The notes under the pieces: generated by a model
What the model was told of the DNA's origin: nothing
What the model saw: the letters and a program-made list of their open reading frames with translations, nothing else
The model's database searches: none
Program-made: the position numbers and the translations under genes
Shown here: positions 50,514 to 58,210 of the stretch, one piece after another
Numbering within the stretch: the stretch's first letter is position 1
Layout of the letters: each line of letters opens with the position of its first letter
From: Streptomyces uncialis
Lineage (GTDB): Bacteria > Actinomycetota > Actinomycetes > Streptomycetales > Streptomycetaceae
Assembly: GCF_001905345.1 (NCBI RefSeq)
Contig: NZ_LFBV01000002.1
Location: 868,001 to 932,000 of the forward strand
Length of the DNA stretch: 64,000 nucleotides
Direction: 5' to 3'

Positions 50514-51886
50514 ACGCCGCCCCGAACACCGGCGCGCGCGCCGCGCGCCGACGCGACCGCCGGGTCTACACCCGCTCCCGTCCACTGCTGTTCGCCCTGC
50601 TCGCCGCCGCCCGGCGGCGGCCGGTGCTGCGCCTCGGCGGGACGGTCCTGGTGAACGGGACCGAGCCGTACCGGCACGCCCTGACCCGGATTCCGCTGGA
50701 CCGGGCGGCGGAGGGCACCACGGGCGGCGCCGCCCGTGAACTGTCCGGCGGGGGAAGCCTGTTCGACGAGGAGGGCGCCGGTCATCGCGCGGCCCGGCGG
50801 ACCGTCGCCCTGGACCTGGGCGCGGCCGGGGTGGAACGGCTGCGCCCGGTGTGGCGCGCGGTACTGGACCGCCGGCTCGCCCCGCTCGCCACCGGTGACG
50901 CCGTCGATCTGGTGCCGCTGGCGCGGGAGTTGGCCGGGGCGACGGTCCGCGCGCTGCTGGACGTCACGGCCGATCCGGCCGCCCTGTCCGACGCGGCGGC
51001 CGAGGTGGCGGCGGTGGCCGTACGCGGCCATCTGCCGGGCCCCGGCCGGTCCCGCGCGGCACGCGCCGCCGGACCGGCCGCCGCCCGGCTGGCCGCACTG
51101 CTGACGCCCGCCGGGCAGGACGACCTTGACGAGCGCGTATCGGGCGAGCACGTACCGGACGAGTACGTACCGGACGGGGAGCCGGGACGTGACGGGAGCG
51201 GTGGCGCGGGACGCGAGGCGGCTGGCGAGGCGGCGGGTCACGTCGGACGGAGCGCGGGTGCCGACACGGGACGGGAGGCACGACAGGGCGCGGGCGGTGA
51301 CGCTCGACAGGGCGCGGGCGGTAGCGCCGGTGGTCGCGCGGGACGGGACGCGGAGCGTGCCGCGGCGCGGCGGGCGATGCTCGCCGTCGCCGCGGTGAAC
51401 ACCACCGTCGCGGCGCTGCCTCGGGCCGCCGCCTGGTGCGCGGACGCCGGGCTGTGGGAGCAGGCCGCCGACAGCCGGTCGCGGGCCGCCCTGGTGGACG
51501 AACTCCTGCGGGTCGTCGCGCCCTCGCCGCTGCTGCCCCGGGTCGCCGCCGCCGACGCCGACCTCGACGGCTGCCCGGTACGGGCCGGGGACCGGCTGAT
51601 CCTGGTCGCCCGGCACGCCGTCCACGCCGACGACACCCCGCCCGACGCCCGGTGCCCCGTGGCGCCCGCCGTCGCCCGGCTCGTCTTCGGCGCGGGCCCG
51701 CACGCCTGCCCCGGTGCCCGGCTCGCCCGTGCGCAGCTGGACGACATGCTCGCCGCGCTCGCGCCCTTCCGACCGTCCGTGGTGGCGGCCCGGGCCGACC
51801 GGCGGGCCGCGCTGCCCGGCTGGCGCACCCTGACCGTCCGGGCCACCGCCTTGGCGCCCGGACCCCACGGAGGTTCCCCATGCTGA
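50510..51886 (+). CDS. cytochrome P450 with internal low-complexity insert
   Basis: 458-residue P450. The heme-binding loop is FGAGPHACPGARLARAQL. The I-helix appears as AVNTTVAA and the ExxR as DELLRVV. The likely start is TTG 50510, overlapping the GT2 stop (TTGA) in keeping with the operon; ATG 50432 is an alternative that would overlap by 82 nt. A Gly/Ala/Arg/Glu-rich stretch of about 90 residues (about 197-287) is inserted before the I-helix, in the F-G loop region, and is built of short repeats (EARQGAGGDARQGAGG). The P450 likely hydroxylates or epoxidises the lipid product. No ferredoxin gene is adjacent. Confidence 0.85.
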   Translation: MNAAPNTGARAARRRDRRVYTRSRPLLFALLAAARRRPVLRLGGTVLVNGTEPYRHALTRIPLDRAAEGTTGGAARELSGGGSLFDEEGAGHRAARRTVALDLGAAGVERLRPVWRAVLDRRLAPLATGDAVDLVPLARELAGATVRALLDVTADPAALSDAAAEVAAVAVRGHLPGPGRSRAARAAGPAAARLAALLTPAGQDDLDERVSGEHVPDEYVPDGEPGRDGSGGAGREAAGEAAGHVGRSAGADTGREARQGAGGDARQGAGGSAGGRAGRDAERAAARRAMLAVAAVNTTVAALPRAAAWCADAGLWEQAADSRSRAALVDELLRVVAPSPLLPRVAAADADLDGCPVRAGDRLILVARHAVHADDTPPDARCPVAPAVARLVFGAGPHACPGARLARAQLDDMLAALAPFRPSVVAARADRRAALPGWRTLTVRATALAPGPHGGSPC

Positions 51887-52797
51887 CGATCGCCGTCACC
51901 GGCGCCACCGGCTTCTGCGGCTCCTATGTAGCCGTCACCGCCGCCGCCCGGGGCGCCCGGGTGCTGTGCGTGGGGCGGCGGCCGGGGCCCGTCGGACGGC
52001 ACGTCCCGTGGGACGCCGCGACCGGGGTGCCGGACCTCGGCGGCGCCGATGTCGTGGTGCACTGCGCGGCGGCGGTCGGCGACCCGGTGCCCGGGTCCCC
52101 GGCCGAGGCCACCATGCGCGAGGTGAACGTCGGCGGCACGGAACGGCTCCTGCGCGCCGCGGCCGGCCGCCCGGTGGTGTGGGTGAGCAGCGCCAGCGTC
52201 TACGCCCCGGGCGCCGACCGCTCACGGATCACCGAGGACCACCCGGTGCGCGACCAGCTGAACGCGTACGGCCGCACCAAGGCCGAAGGCGAGGCCCTGG
52301 CGCTCGCCGCCGGGGCGGTGGCGCTGCGTCCGCGCGCGGTCTACGGGGAGGGTGACCCGCATCTGGTGCCCCGGCTGCTGGCGCGGGTGCGGGCCGGGGT
52401 CCTGCTGCTGCCGGGACCCGATGTGCGGCTGAGCCTGACCGCGGTGGAGAACCTCGCCGACGCCGCCCTGACCGCCGCGGGATGGCCGCCGGGCGCGTAC
52501 AACATCGCCGACGCGCGGCCGTACCAGCGGGACGCGGCGATCCGGGAGGTCCTGCGCGCGCACGGGGTGCGGGCCCGGATCGGTCACGTTCCGCTGCCGC
52601 TGGCCCGTACGGCCGCGCGGACCGCCGAGTCCCTGGCCCGACGGCGCCCCGGCGCCGAACCCCCGCTGACTCGGTACGCCGTCGACCAACTGGCCCACAC
52701 GGTCGTCCTGGACATCACCAAGGCGGGAGCCCAGGGCTGGCACCCCACCCACCACCTCACCACCCACCTGACCACGCTCCCCGTCCCGTCCGGCTGA
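51880..52797 (+). CDS. NAD(P)-dependent epimerase/3beta-HSD family reductase (OleD-like)
   Basis: 305-residue extended SDR. The dinucleotide loop is VTGATGFCGSYVAV. Ser is in VWVSSASVY, and the catalytic Tyr-Lys pair is in NAYGRTKAEGE. ATG 51880 has GGAGG 6 nt upstream and overlaps the P450 stop by 7 nt. OleD reduces a 2-alkyl-3-ketoalkanoic acid to the beta-hydroxy acid that OleC lactonises; this gene has the right family and context. The C-terminal part (PLTRYAVDQLAHTVVLDITKA) matches 3beta-HSD-like proteins. Confidence 0.85.
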   Translation: MLTIAVTGATGFCGSYVAVTAAARGARVLCVGRRPGPVGRHVPWDAATGVPDLGGADVVVHCAAAVGDPVPGSPAEATMREVNVGGTERLLRAAAGRPVVWVSSASVYAPGADRSRITEDHPVRDQLNAYGRTKAEGEALALAAGAVALRPRAVYGEGDPHLVPRLLARVRAGVLLLPGPDVRLSLTAVENLADAALTAAGWPPGAYNIADARPYQRDAAIREVLRAHGVRARIGHVPLPLARTAARTAESLARRRPGAEPPLTRYAVDQLAHTVVLDITKAGAQGWHPTHHLTTHLTTLPVPSG

Positions 52798-52886
52798 CCC
52801 CCTGCCCCGACGCCCCGCGTCCCGCCGGGCCCGGCGGCCACCCCAGCCGGGCTCAGCCGGACGCCCCCGGACACCCCGTAGTCAGA

Positions 52887-53753
52887 TCAGAGGGGGAACC
52901 CACCCCCGGGAGCCGTCCCCAGCGGAGCGGTCGCGATGAACTCCCGGATCAGACCGGCCAGCAGCTCGGGCTGATCGCGCATGATCCAGGTGCGGCTCTC
53001 GGGGATGCTCTCCAGCCGCGCGTCGGGCAGGGTCGCGGCCAGCCGCACCCCGTACCGGAACGGGAAGATCCGGTCCTCGCGCGCGAACGCGACCAGGGCG
53101 GGCGCGCCGAAGGCCGCGAGCCGTTCGGCGGCGTCCGTGAGGACGACCGGACCGAGTCCCCGGGTGACCTTCGCGCAGTCGCGCCGCACCCCCCGGTCGG
53201 CGAAGTACGCGCGGATCCAGGTGTCGATGAGGTCATGGGGCAGCGCCCGCCTGGTCAGCGGCCCGTACGCGAACGGCAGCCCGCGCGGGGCGCGCAGCCG
53301 CAGGGACTGGAAGGCCAGCGGGAGCAGCCCGGGCACCCTGGCCGCCGGGACGAGGGGCCTGAACACGGGCGCCGGGCAGTTGTCGAAGCTCTCGCCGCTG
53401 GTGAGCACCAGCCGGCCGATGTGCTCGGGGTGGTCGGCGGCGACGAGCTGGGCGACGGCGGTGCCCAGGTCGTTGCCGATCAGGGTCACCCGGCGCAGAC
53501 CGAGTCCTTCGATCAGGTCCGCGACGAGCCGGGCCACCCCCGGGAGGCTGAGGTCCGCGTCCGGCGCCAGCGCCTCGGAGTGGCAGCCGAACGGCAGGTC
53601 GGGGACGACGCAGCGCAGGCCCGGGGCGAGCCGGTCGACGAGCGGTTCCCACAGCCCGCCGCCCATCAGATAGCCGTGCAGCAGGAGCAGCGGCTCGCCT
53701 TCCCCGGTGTCCTGATAGTGGACGGTCCCCTGGGGAAGCGTGATCTGCGGCAT
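52887..53753 (-). CDS. alpha/beta hydrolase with Asp nucleophile (haloalkane dehalogenase-like)
   Basis: 288-residue alpha/beta hydrolase. The oxyanion region is LLLHGYLMGGGLW. The nucleophile elbow is IGNDLGTAV, placing Asp95 where esterases have Ser, as in haloalkane dehalogenases and epoxide hydrolases. An acid lies in AREDRIFP. At the usual catalytic His position the sequence reads ESRTWIMRDQPE, with Thr in place of His. ATG 53753 has gagggg 7 nt upstream. It is divergent from a TetR regulator across a perfect palindrome, so it is probably TetR-controlled. Without the His, classical dehalogenase or hydrolase turnover is doubtful. Confidence 0.85.
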   Translation of the reverse strand: MPQITLPQGTVHYQDTGEGEPLLLLHGYLMGGGLWEPLVDRLAPGLRCVVPDLPFGCHSEALAPDADLSLPGVARLVADLIEGLGLRRVTLIGNDLGTAVAQLVAADHPEHIGRLVLTSGESFDNCPAPVFRPLVPAARVPGLLPLAFQSLRLRAPRGLPFAYGPLTRRALPHDLIDTWIRAYFADRGVRRDCAKVTRGLGPVVLTDAAERLAAFGAPALVAFAREDRIFPFRYGVRLAATLPDARLESIPESRTWIMRDQPELLAGLIREFIATAPLGTAPGGGFPL

Positions 53754-53779
53754 GGCGTGACCCCTCACATCGGCATTCA

Positions 53780-53796
53780 CATACAGACTGTATGTA
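53780..53796. promoter_or_regulatory. 17-bp perfect palindrome, TetR operator
   Basis: acatacagactgtatgt is a perfect inverted repeat around a central base, located 26 bp before the hydrolase ATG and 43 bp before the regulator ATG. Palindromes of this size between a TetR gene and its divergent target are the normal operator arrangement. Confidence 0.8.
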
Positions 53797-53839
53797 TGTA
53801 GAGAGTGCATGCAGAATGGACGGAACTCAAGGGGGTCGG

Positions 53840-54451
53840 ATGGAATCCGTCGGCAGCAAGCACGTCCAGCGTTCCCAGGCGACCCGGGCGGCCCTGGTGG
53901 CCGCCGCCCGGCGGCTGTTCGGCGAGCGGGGCTACGCGAACGTCGGGACCGAGGAGATCGTCCGGGCCGCGGGCGTGACCCGCGGGGCGCTCTATCACCA
54001 GTTCCGGGACAAGACCGATCTGTTCGACGCCACGGTCCGGACGGTCGAGGCCGAGGTCACCGAACGGATCGCCGCCCGGATGCGGGCGGGTGCCGCCGAC
54101 CCGGTCGCGGCCCTGCGGACCGGGGCCCGCGCGTTCCTGGACGCCTTCGCCGAGCCCGACGTGGAACGCGTCCTGCTGCTGGACGCCCCGGGCGTGCTGG
54201 GGTGGCGGCGCTGGCGTGAGATCGGCCAGGAGTACGGCCTGGGGGTGATCACGTCGGCGCTGGAGGCGGCGATGGCGGCCGGGGTCATGACCGTCCAGCC
54301 CGTGGTGCCGCTGGCCCATCTTCTGCTCGGCGCCCTGGACGAAGCGGCACTCAAGGCCGCCCACGCCGAGGACCCCGAGGCCGCCCGTACGGAGATGGCC
54401 GAGGCCCTGGACAGCCTGCTGACCGGCCTGCTCATCCGTAAGGACATCTGA
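53840..54451 (+). CDS. TetR/AcrR-family transcriptional regulator
   Basis: 203-residue repressor. The N-terminal TetR HTH reads TRAALVAAARRLFGERGYANVGTEEI (about residues 13-38) and VTRGALYHQFRDKTDLFDA. The C-terminal ligand domain is helical and includes DAPGVLGWRRWREIGQEYGLG, a block seen in a common Streptomyces TetR subfamily. ATG 53840 has ggggg 4-5 nt upstream; ATG 53816 and 53792 are possible longer starts, the latter running into the operator. It likely represses itself and the divergent hydrolase. Confidence 0.92.
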   Translation: MESVGSKHVQRSQATRAALVAAARRLFGERGYANVGTEEIVRAAGVTRGALYHQFRDKTDLFDATVRTVEAEVTERIAARMRAGAADPVAALRTGARAFLDAFAEPDVERVLLLDAPGVLGWRRWREIGQEYGLGVITSALEAAMAAGVMTVQPVVPLAHLLLGALDEAALKAAHAEDPEAARTEMAEALDSLLTGLLIRKDI

Positions 54452-54677
54452 CCGGCTCCCTCCCACGTCACCCCGCGCCCGGCGAGCGGCGGATCACCCA
54501 ACTCCGCCTCGACCGGGGCCGACAGCGCCTGCGGCCACACGCCGACACGGCCGGAAGCGGTGACTTGGCCGTCGGGCGGGACGAGACTGGGGACACCGCC
54601 GTCGGCTCCGCGCCGCGTCCGTGCGACCGGGGCCGCGCACCCCGGGGCCCCGGCCCCGTACCGGAAAGAGGGACGCA

Positions 54678-55001
54678 ATGACAGGCAGAACCGGAAGGGC
54701 GCTCGCCGTTCTCGGCGCCGTCGCCGCACTGGGTGTCACCTTCCCGCAGGGCGCTCACGCCGCCACGGGGAACTTCGTCTACCACACCCAGCCCGGGAAC
54801 GTGACGCGCACCCTGGTCGACCCGATGGACGGCAACTGCTACCCGGTGGGCCGCCAGGCCCAGGGCCAGGTCACCAACAACACCGACCGCCGCGCGGTCC
54901 TGTACGCCGACAAGAACTGCCGGCTCGTGGTCGCCGAGGAGCTCGAACCGGGCCAGTGGACCAGCCACAGCGAGTTCATGTCGGTGCGGTTCGGCAGCTG
55001 A
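54678..55001 (+). CDS. small secreted protein
   Basis: 107-residue exported protein. ATG 54678 has agaggga 5 nt upstream. A Sec signal peptide (MTGRTGRALAVLGAVAALGV, then TFPQGAHA) is cleaved probably after AHA (residue about 28). The mature part of about 79 residues has two Cys (GNCYPV and KNCRLV), fitting one disulfide, and a beta-rich look. Family not recognised. Isolated gene, followed by an imperfect hairpin at 55018-55054. Confidence 0.8.
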   Translation: MTGRTGRALAVLGAVAALGVTFPQGAHAATGNFVYHTQPGNVTRTLVDPMDGNCYPVGRQAQGQVTNNTDRRAVLYADKNCRLVVAEELEPGQWTSHSEFMSVRFGS

Positions 55002-55017
55002 CCCCCCGCACCCGTCG

Positions 55018-55054
55018 GGGCATCCGGCCACACCTCCGGTGTCCGGGTGCCCCG
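55018..55054 (+). terminator. imperfect hairpin after the small secreted protein gene
   Basis: ggggcatccgg (55018-55028) pairs with ccgggtgcccc (55044-55054) with one mismatch; an inner acacc/ggtgt pair extends the stem. Confidence 0.55.
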
Positions 55055-55137
55055 CAGCACGCCAGACCCCCGACATCCCGCGATCGCGCACGTACAAAAC
55101 GCCACAAATCCCGGCATATCACATCCGCTGGACCGCC

Positions 55138-55168
55138 TGGACGATCAGATCATCGGTCGGGTTAGCAT
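55138..55168 (+). promoter_or_regulatory. candidate promoter of the GAPDH gene
   Basis: tggacg (55138-55143) and tagcat (55163-55168), 19 bp apart, match loose -35 and -10 boxes in a locally AT-richer stretch 32 nt before the GTG start. Confidence 0.4.
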
Positions 55169-55199
55169 ATGAGCGCCCCCTAGCTCGAAAGATGGATCT

Positions 55200-56645
55200 G
55201 TGACTGCCAACGAGGATTCGTTCACCAACTGGAAGAACCGCGAGGAGATCGCGGAGTCGATGATCCCCGTCATCGGGAAGCTGCACCGGGAGCGTGACGT
55301 CACGATCCTGCTCCACAGCCGTTCCCTGGTGAACAAGTCGGTGGTCAGCATCCTCAAGACCCACCGGTTCGCCCGGCAGATCGCCGACGAGGAGCTGTCG
55401 GTCACCGACACGCTGCCGTTCCTCCAGGCGCTCACCACACTCGATCTCGGGCCGTCCCAGATCGACATCGGCATGCTGGCCGCGACCTACCGGGCCGACG
55501 ACCGCGGACTCACCGTGCGGGAGTTCACCGCGGAGGCCGTCGCCGGAGCCACCGGTGAGGACAAGATCGAGCGCCGCGAGCCGCGCGACGTCGTCCTCTA
55601 CGGCTTCGGCCGGATCGGGCGGCTGGTGGCCCGGCTGCTCATCGAGAAGGCCGGCTCCGGCAACGGGCTGCGGCTGCGCGCCATCGTCGTCCGCAAGGGC
55701 GCCGGGCAGGACCTCGTCAAGCGGGCGTCGCTGCTGCGCCGCGACTCCATCCACGGCCAGTTCCAGGGCACGATCACCGTGGACGAGGAGAACAGCAGGA
55801 TCATCGCCAACGGCAACGAGATCAGCGTGATCTACTCCGACGACCCGACGACGGTCGACTACACGGCGTACGGCATCAAGGACGCCATCCTGATCGACAA
55901 CACGGGCAAGTGGCGTGACCGCGAGGGGCTGTCGAAGCACCTCCGTCCCGGTATCGACAAGGTCGTCCTGACCGCGCCGGGCAAGGGCGATGTCCTGAAC
56001 GTCGTGCACGGCGTCAACCACGACATGATCAAGCCGGACGAGCAGATCCTGTCCTGCGCGTCCTGCACCACCAACGCGATCGTCCCGCCGCTGAAGGCGA
56101 TGGCCGACGAGTACGGGGTGCTGCGCGGTCATGTGGAGACGGTCCACTCGTTCACCAACGACCAGAACCTGCTGGACAACTACCACTCGTCGGACCGCCG
56201 CGGGCGCTCGGCGCCGCTCAACATGGTGATCACCGAGACCGGTGCCGCCTCCGCCGTCGCCAAGGCGCTGCCCGACCTCGACGCGCGGATCACCGGCAGC
56301 TCGATCCGGGTCCCCGTGCCGGATGTCTCGATCGCGATCCTCAGCCTCCAGCTCGGACGCGAGACCACCCGCGAGGAGGTCCTCGACCATCTGCGTGAGG
56401 TGTCGCTGACCTCGCCGCTGAAGCGTCAGATCGACTTCATCACCGCCCCTGACGCGGTCTCCAGCGACTTCATCGGCTCGCGCCACGCCTCGATCGTCGA
56501 CGCGGGCGCCACCAAGGTCGAGGGCGACAACGCGATCCTCTACCTCTGGTACGACAACGAGTTCGGTTACTCGTGCCAGGTCGTCCGGGTCGTCCAGTAC
56601 GTCTCGGGCGTCGAGTACCCGACCTACCCGGCCCCGGCCGCCTGA
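55200..56645 (+). CDS. gap: glyceraldehyde-3-phosphate dehydrogenase, long form
   Basis: 481-residue GAPDH. The N-terminal extension of about 125 residues (ANEDSFTNWKNREEIAES) precedes the Rossmann core (VVLYGFGRIGRLVARLL). The catalytic Cys289 is in SCASCTTNAIVPPL. TETGAASAVAKALPDL and the C-terminal WYDNEFGYSCQVV are standard GAPDH features. Usual GAPDH is about 335 residues; this extended type is known in actinomycetes and some other bacteria as a separate isoform. GTG 55200 is the only sensible start. It oxidises glyceraldehyde-3-phosphate to 1,3-bisphosphoglycerate; preference for NAD or NADP is unclear. Confidence 0.93.
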   Translation: MTANEDSFTNWKNREEIAESMIPVIGKLHRERDVTILLHSRSLVNKSVVSILKTHRFARQIADEELSVTDTLPFLQALTTLDLGPSQIDIGMLAATYRADDRGLTVREFTAEAVAGATGEDKIERREPRDVVLYGFGRIGRLVARLLIEKAGSGNGLRLRAIVVRKGAGQDLVKRASLLRRDSIHGQFQGTITVDEENSRIIANGNEISVIYSDDPTTVDYTAYGIKDAILIDNTGKWRDREGLSKHLRPGIDKVVLTAPGKGDVLNVVHGVNHDMIKPDEQILSCASCTTNAIVPPLKAMADEYGVLRGHVETVHSFTNDQNLLDNYHSSDRRGRSAPLNMVITETGAASAVAKALPDLDARITGSSIRVPVPDVSIAILSLQLGRETTREEVLDHLREVSLTSPLKRQIDFITAPDAVSSDFIGSRHASIVDAGATKVEGDNAILYLWYDNEFGYSCQVVRVVQYVSGVEYPTYPAPAA

Positions 56646-56705
56646 TCCGGCTGCCCGGTCCGGCCGCCTGATCCTGCCGCGCCTCACCGCGCGCCGCACC
56701 CAGCA

Positions 56706-56743
56706 CCACGTCCCGCCCCCGGTCACCCGGCGGCGGGACGTGG
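56706..56743. terminator. bidirectional terminator, 12-bp stem
   Basis: ccacgtcccgcc (56706-56717) and ggcgggacgtgg (56732-56743) are perfect complements with a 14-nt loop between convergent GAPDH and DoxX-like genes. Confidence 0.75.
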
Positions 56744-56833
56744 CGTCTCACCCGGCCTACGGTCAGCCCGGCACCTGATCACCCGGCCGACCAGGCATGC
56801 GCGTACGCGAGCAGGGGCCGCCCGGCCGGTCGC

Positions 56834-57424
56834 TCACCGCCCGGCGGGTGGCAGCGGCGGATTGCCCGGGTGCGGCAGCGCGCGCAGCCACGCGTCGGCC
56901 GCGACGACGAGACACGCGGCCACCAGGACGACGTTCTTGATGATGTACTGACCCAGCATCGTCGGGATCGGGGTGCCCGTCTTCCACATCTCCTCATGGA
57001 GGACGAAGAGCGCCGAGAACACCCCGACCATGTGCGCGAAGAACACGGTCAGGGTGAGGCGCAGCAGGAACCCGGTGACCAGCCCGATCCCGATCGCCGT
57101 CTCCAGGACGGCGAGCAGCGGGAGGATGGCGTCCAGGGGCAGCAGCCCGAACGTCAGCTTCGCCGAGGCCCGGACGGCGACCTCCTCCGCCGGGCTGACC
57201 GCGGGGAACAGCTTGAGGACCCCGAACCACAGGAAGACCAGGCCCACGGAGACGCGCAGCAGCACCGGGCCGCTCAGGGCGATCCGGACGGCGAGGCCGT
57301 GGACGGCGCCGCTGACCGGCGGCCGGTCGGGGGCGGGGCGGGCGTGGGCGCCCGGGGTCCTCCGTACGAGGACGGTGTCGACCGACGTGGGGACGCCGGG
57401 TCGGTGCGGGTTGGTTACCGTCAT
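56834..57424 (-). CDS. DoxX-like integral membrane protein
   Basis: 196-residue protein. After a hydrophilic N-terminal part (about 1-50) there are four hydrophobic segments: LLRVSVGLVFLWFGVLKLFP, ILPLLAVLETAIGIGLVTGFLL, LTVFFAHMVGVFSALFVL and YIIKNVVLVAACLVVAAD. The first carries the FLWFGVLKLFP pattern typical of DoxX/DUF417-like proteins. ATG 57424 has aggag 7 nt upstream. Function in this family is mostly unknown (redox or quinone-associated roles are described for some members). Confidence 0.8.
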   Translation of the reverse strand: MTVTNPHRPGVPTSVDTVLVRRTPGAHARPAPDRPPVSGAVHGLAVRIALSGPVLLRVSVGLVFLWFGVLKLFPAVSPAEEVAVRASAKLTFGLLPLDAILPLLAVLETAIGIGLVTGFLLRLTLTVFFAHMVGVFSALFVLHEEMWKTGTPIPTMLGQYIIKNVVLVAACLVVAADAWLRALPHPGNPPLPPAGR

Positions 57425-57670
57425 GCGCGCTCTCCTGCCCTTCGGCATCGTGAAGTTCCGGCATCCGTCCGCGGGGTCGGCTCGGCGGCCCGCACCGGGG
57501 GTCGCGCGTGGGCGCGCTCCGGTGGGGCGGTCGGTCGGGCCGGGGTCCGGCGGCGGGGACGTCAGCCCGTCGCGCGAGTGCGCGGCGGGCTGTGTCGGGG
57601 CCTGCCGTACGTGCCCCTCGGCGGCTTCATGGCCTTGGGGGACCCGTCGGCGGCGGCAACTGCCGTCAGA

Positions 57671-57814
57671 TCAGCGGGTGTTCGTCTCCAGGCGGGTCCG
57701 GGAGCGCCGGGGGCGCGCCTGGTGGCCGCGGAAGGACCGCGGCGGCGGGTCCATGGCCAGGAGAGGGGCGGTGTCCGCGACGGCGGCGAGAGCGTTCCTG
57801 TGCTTGCCCGTCAT
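57671..57814 (-). CDS. small ORF, 47 residues, unknown
   Basis: ATG 57814 is preceded by AAGGAG with a 5-nt spacer, one of the best ribosome sites in the window, and the frame runs 47 codons to TGA at 57671. The peptide starts MTGKHRNALAAVADTAPLL and is basic toward the end (RPRRSRTRLETNTR). I do not recognise it. It lies between the DoxX-like gene and a DasR-like site, on the leftward strand. It could be a regulatory peptide, a peptide precursor, or a chance ORF. Confidence 0.45.
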   Translation of the reverse strand: MTGKHRNALAAVADTAPLLAMDPPPRSFRGHQARPRRSRTRLETNTR

Positions 57815-57963
57815 GGCAACTCCTTGGGTGTGGGGGGAGGTTGCACGTCAGCACGCGAGGTCACGCCTGGGCGGCGTGGGCCGACGGTACGGGGGCGCCG
57901 TCCGGCCGTCCGGTGGTGGGGGACCAGCGGCCGTTGAGTTGATGGCGCACCCGCGAGCGTGCT

Positions 57964-57975
57964 TGGTCTAGACCA
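57964..57975. promoter_or_regulatory. DasR-responsive element (dre), perfect palindrome
   Basis: tggtctagacca is the exact core of the streptomycete DasR site, normally a 16-bp element with consensus core TGGTCTAGACCA. DasR is the GlcNAc-responsive GntR regulator of chitin and amino-sugar genes. The flanks are gct and tac. Confidence 0.75.
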
Positions 57976-58158
57976 TACTCCTTGACGGTTTCCGGTCAAG
58001 ACCGTCGACCGGGTCCGATGTTCCCGTTCGGGCCCCGAACCCCCGGAACGTCCGGTTCCGCCCCCAGGGCGGCGGTTCCGCGGCGGGACGGCGGGGGCTT
58101 CCGGACATGACGCGGAGCAACTGTGCGCGGGAGGTGAAAGTTGATCACATGCGCTGTG

Positions 58159-58170
58159 TGGACTAGACCT
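58159..58170. promoter_or_regulatory. second, imperfect dre-like site
   Basis: tggactagacct lies about 41 bp before the PI-PLC start codon. It keeps the ctagacc core and matches the variant dre sites found upstream of chitinase genes. Confidence 0.6.
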
Positions 58171-58210
58171 TGGGGGTCCCTCACCACCTCCCCACCCCTG
58201 AAGGTCACGC

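Larger units (their letters stand above)
57815..58210. promoter_or_regulatory. divergent control region with two DasR-like sites
   Basis: 396 bases without a gene between the small leftward ORF and the rightward PI-PLC fusion. It contains the perfect dre core at 57964-57975 and an imperfect one at 58159-58170, described separately. The rest shows only G/C-rich sequence. Confidence 0.6.
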
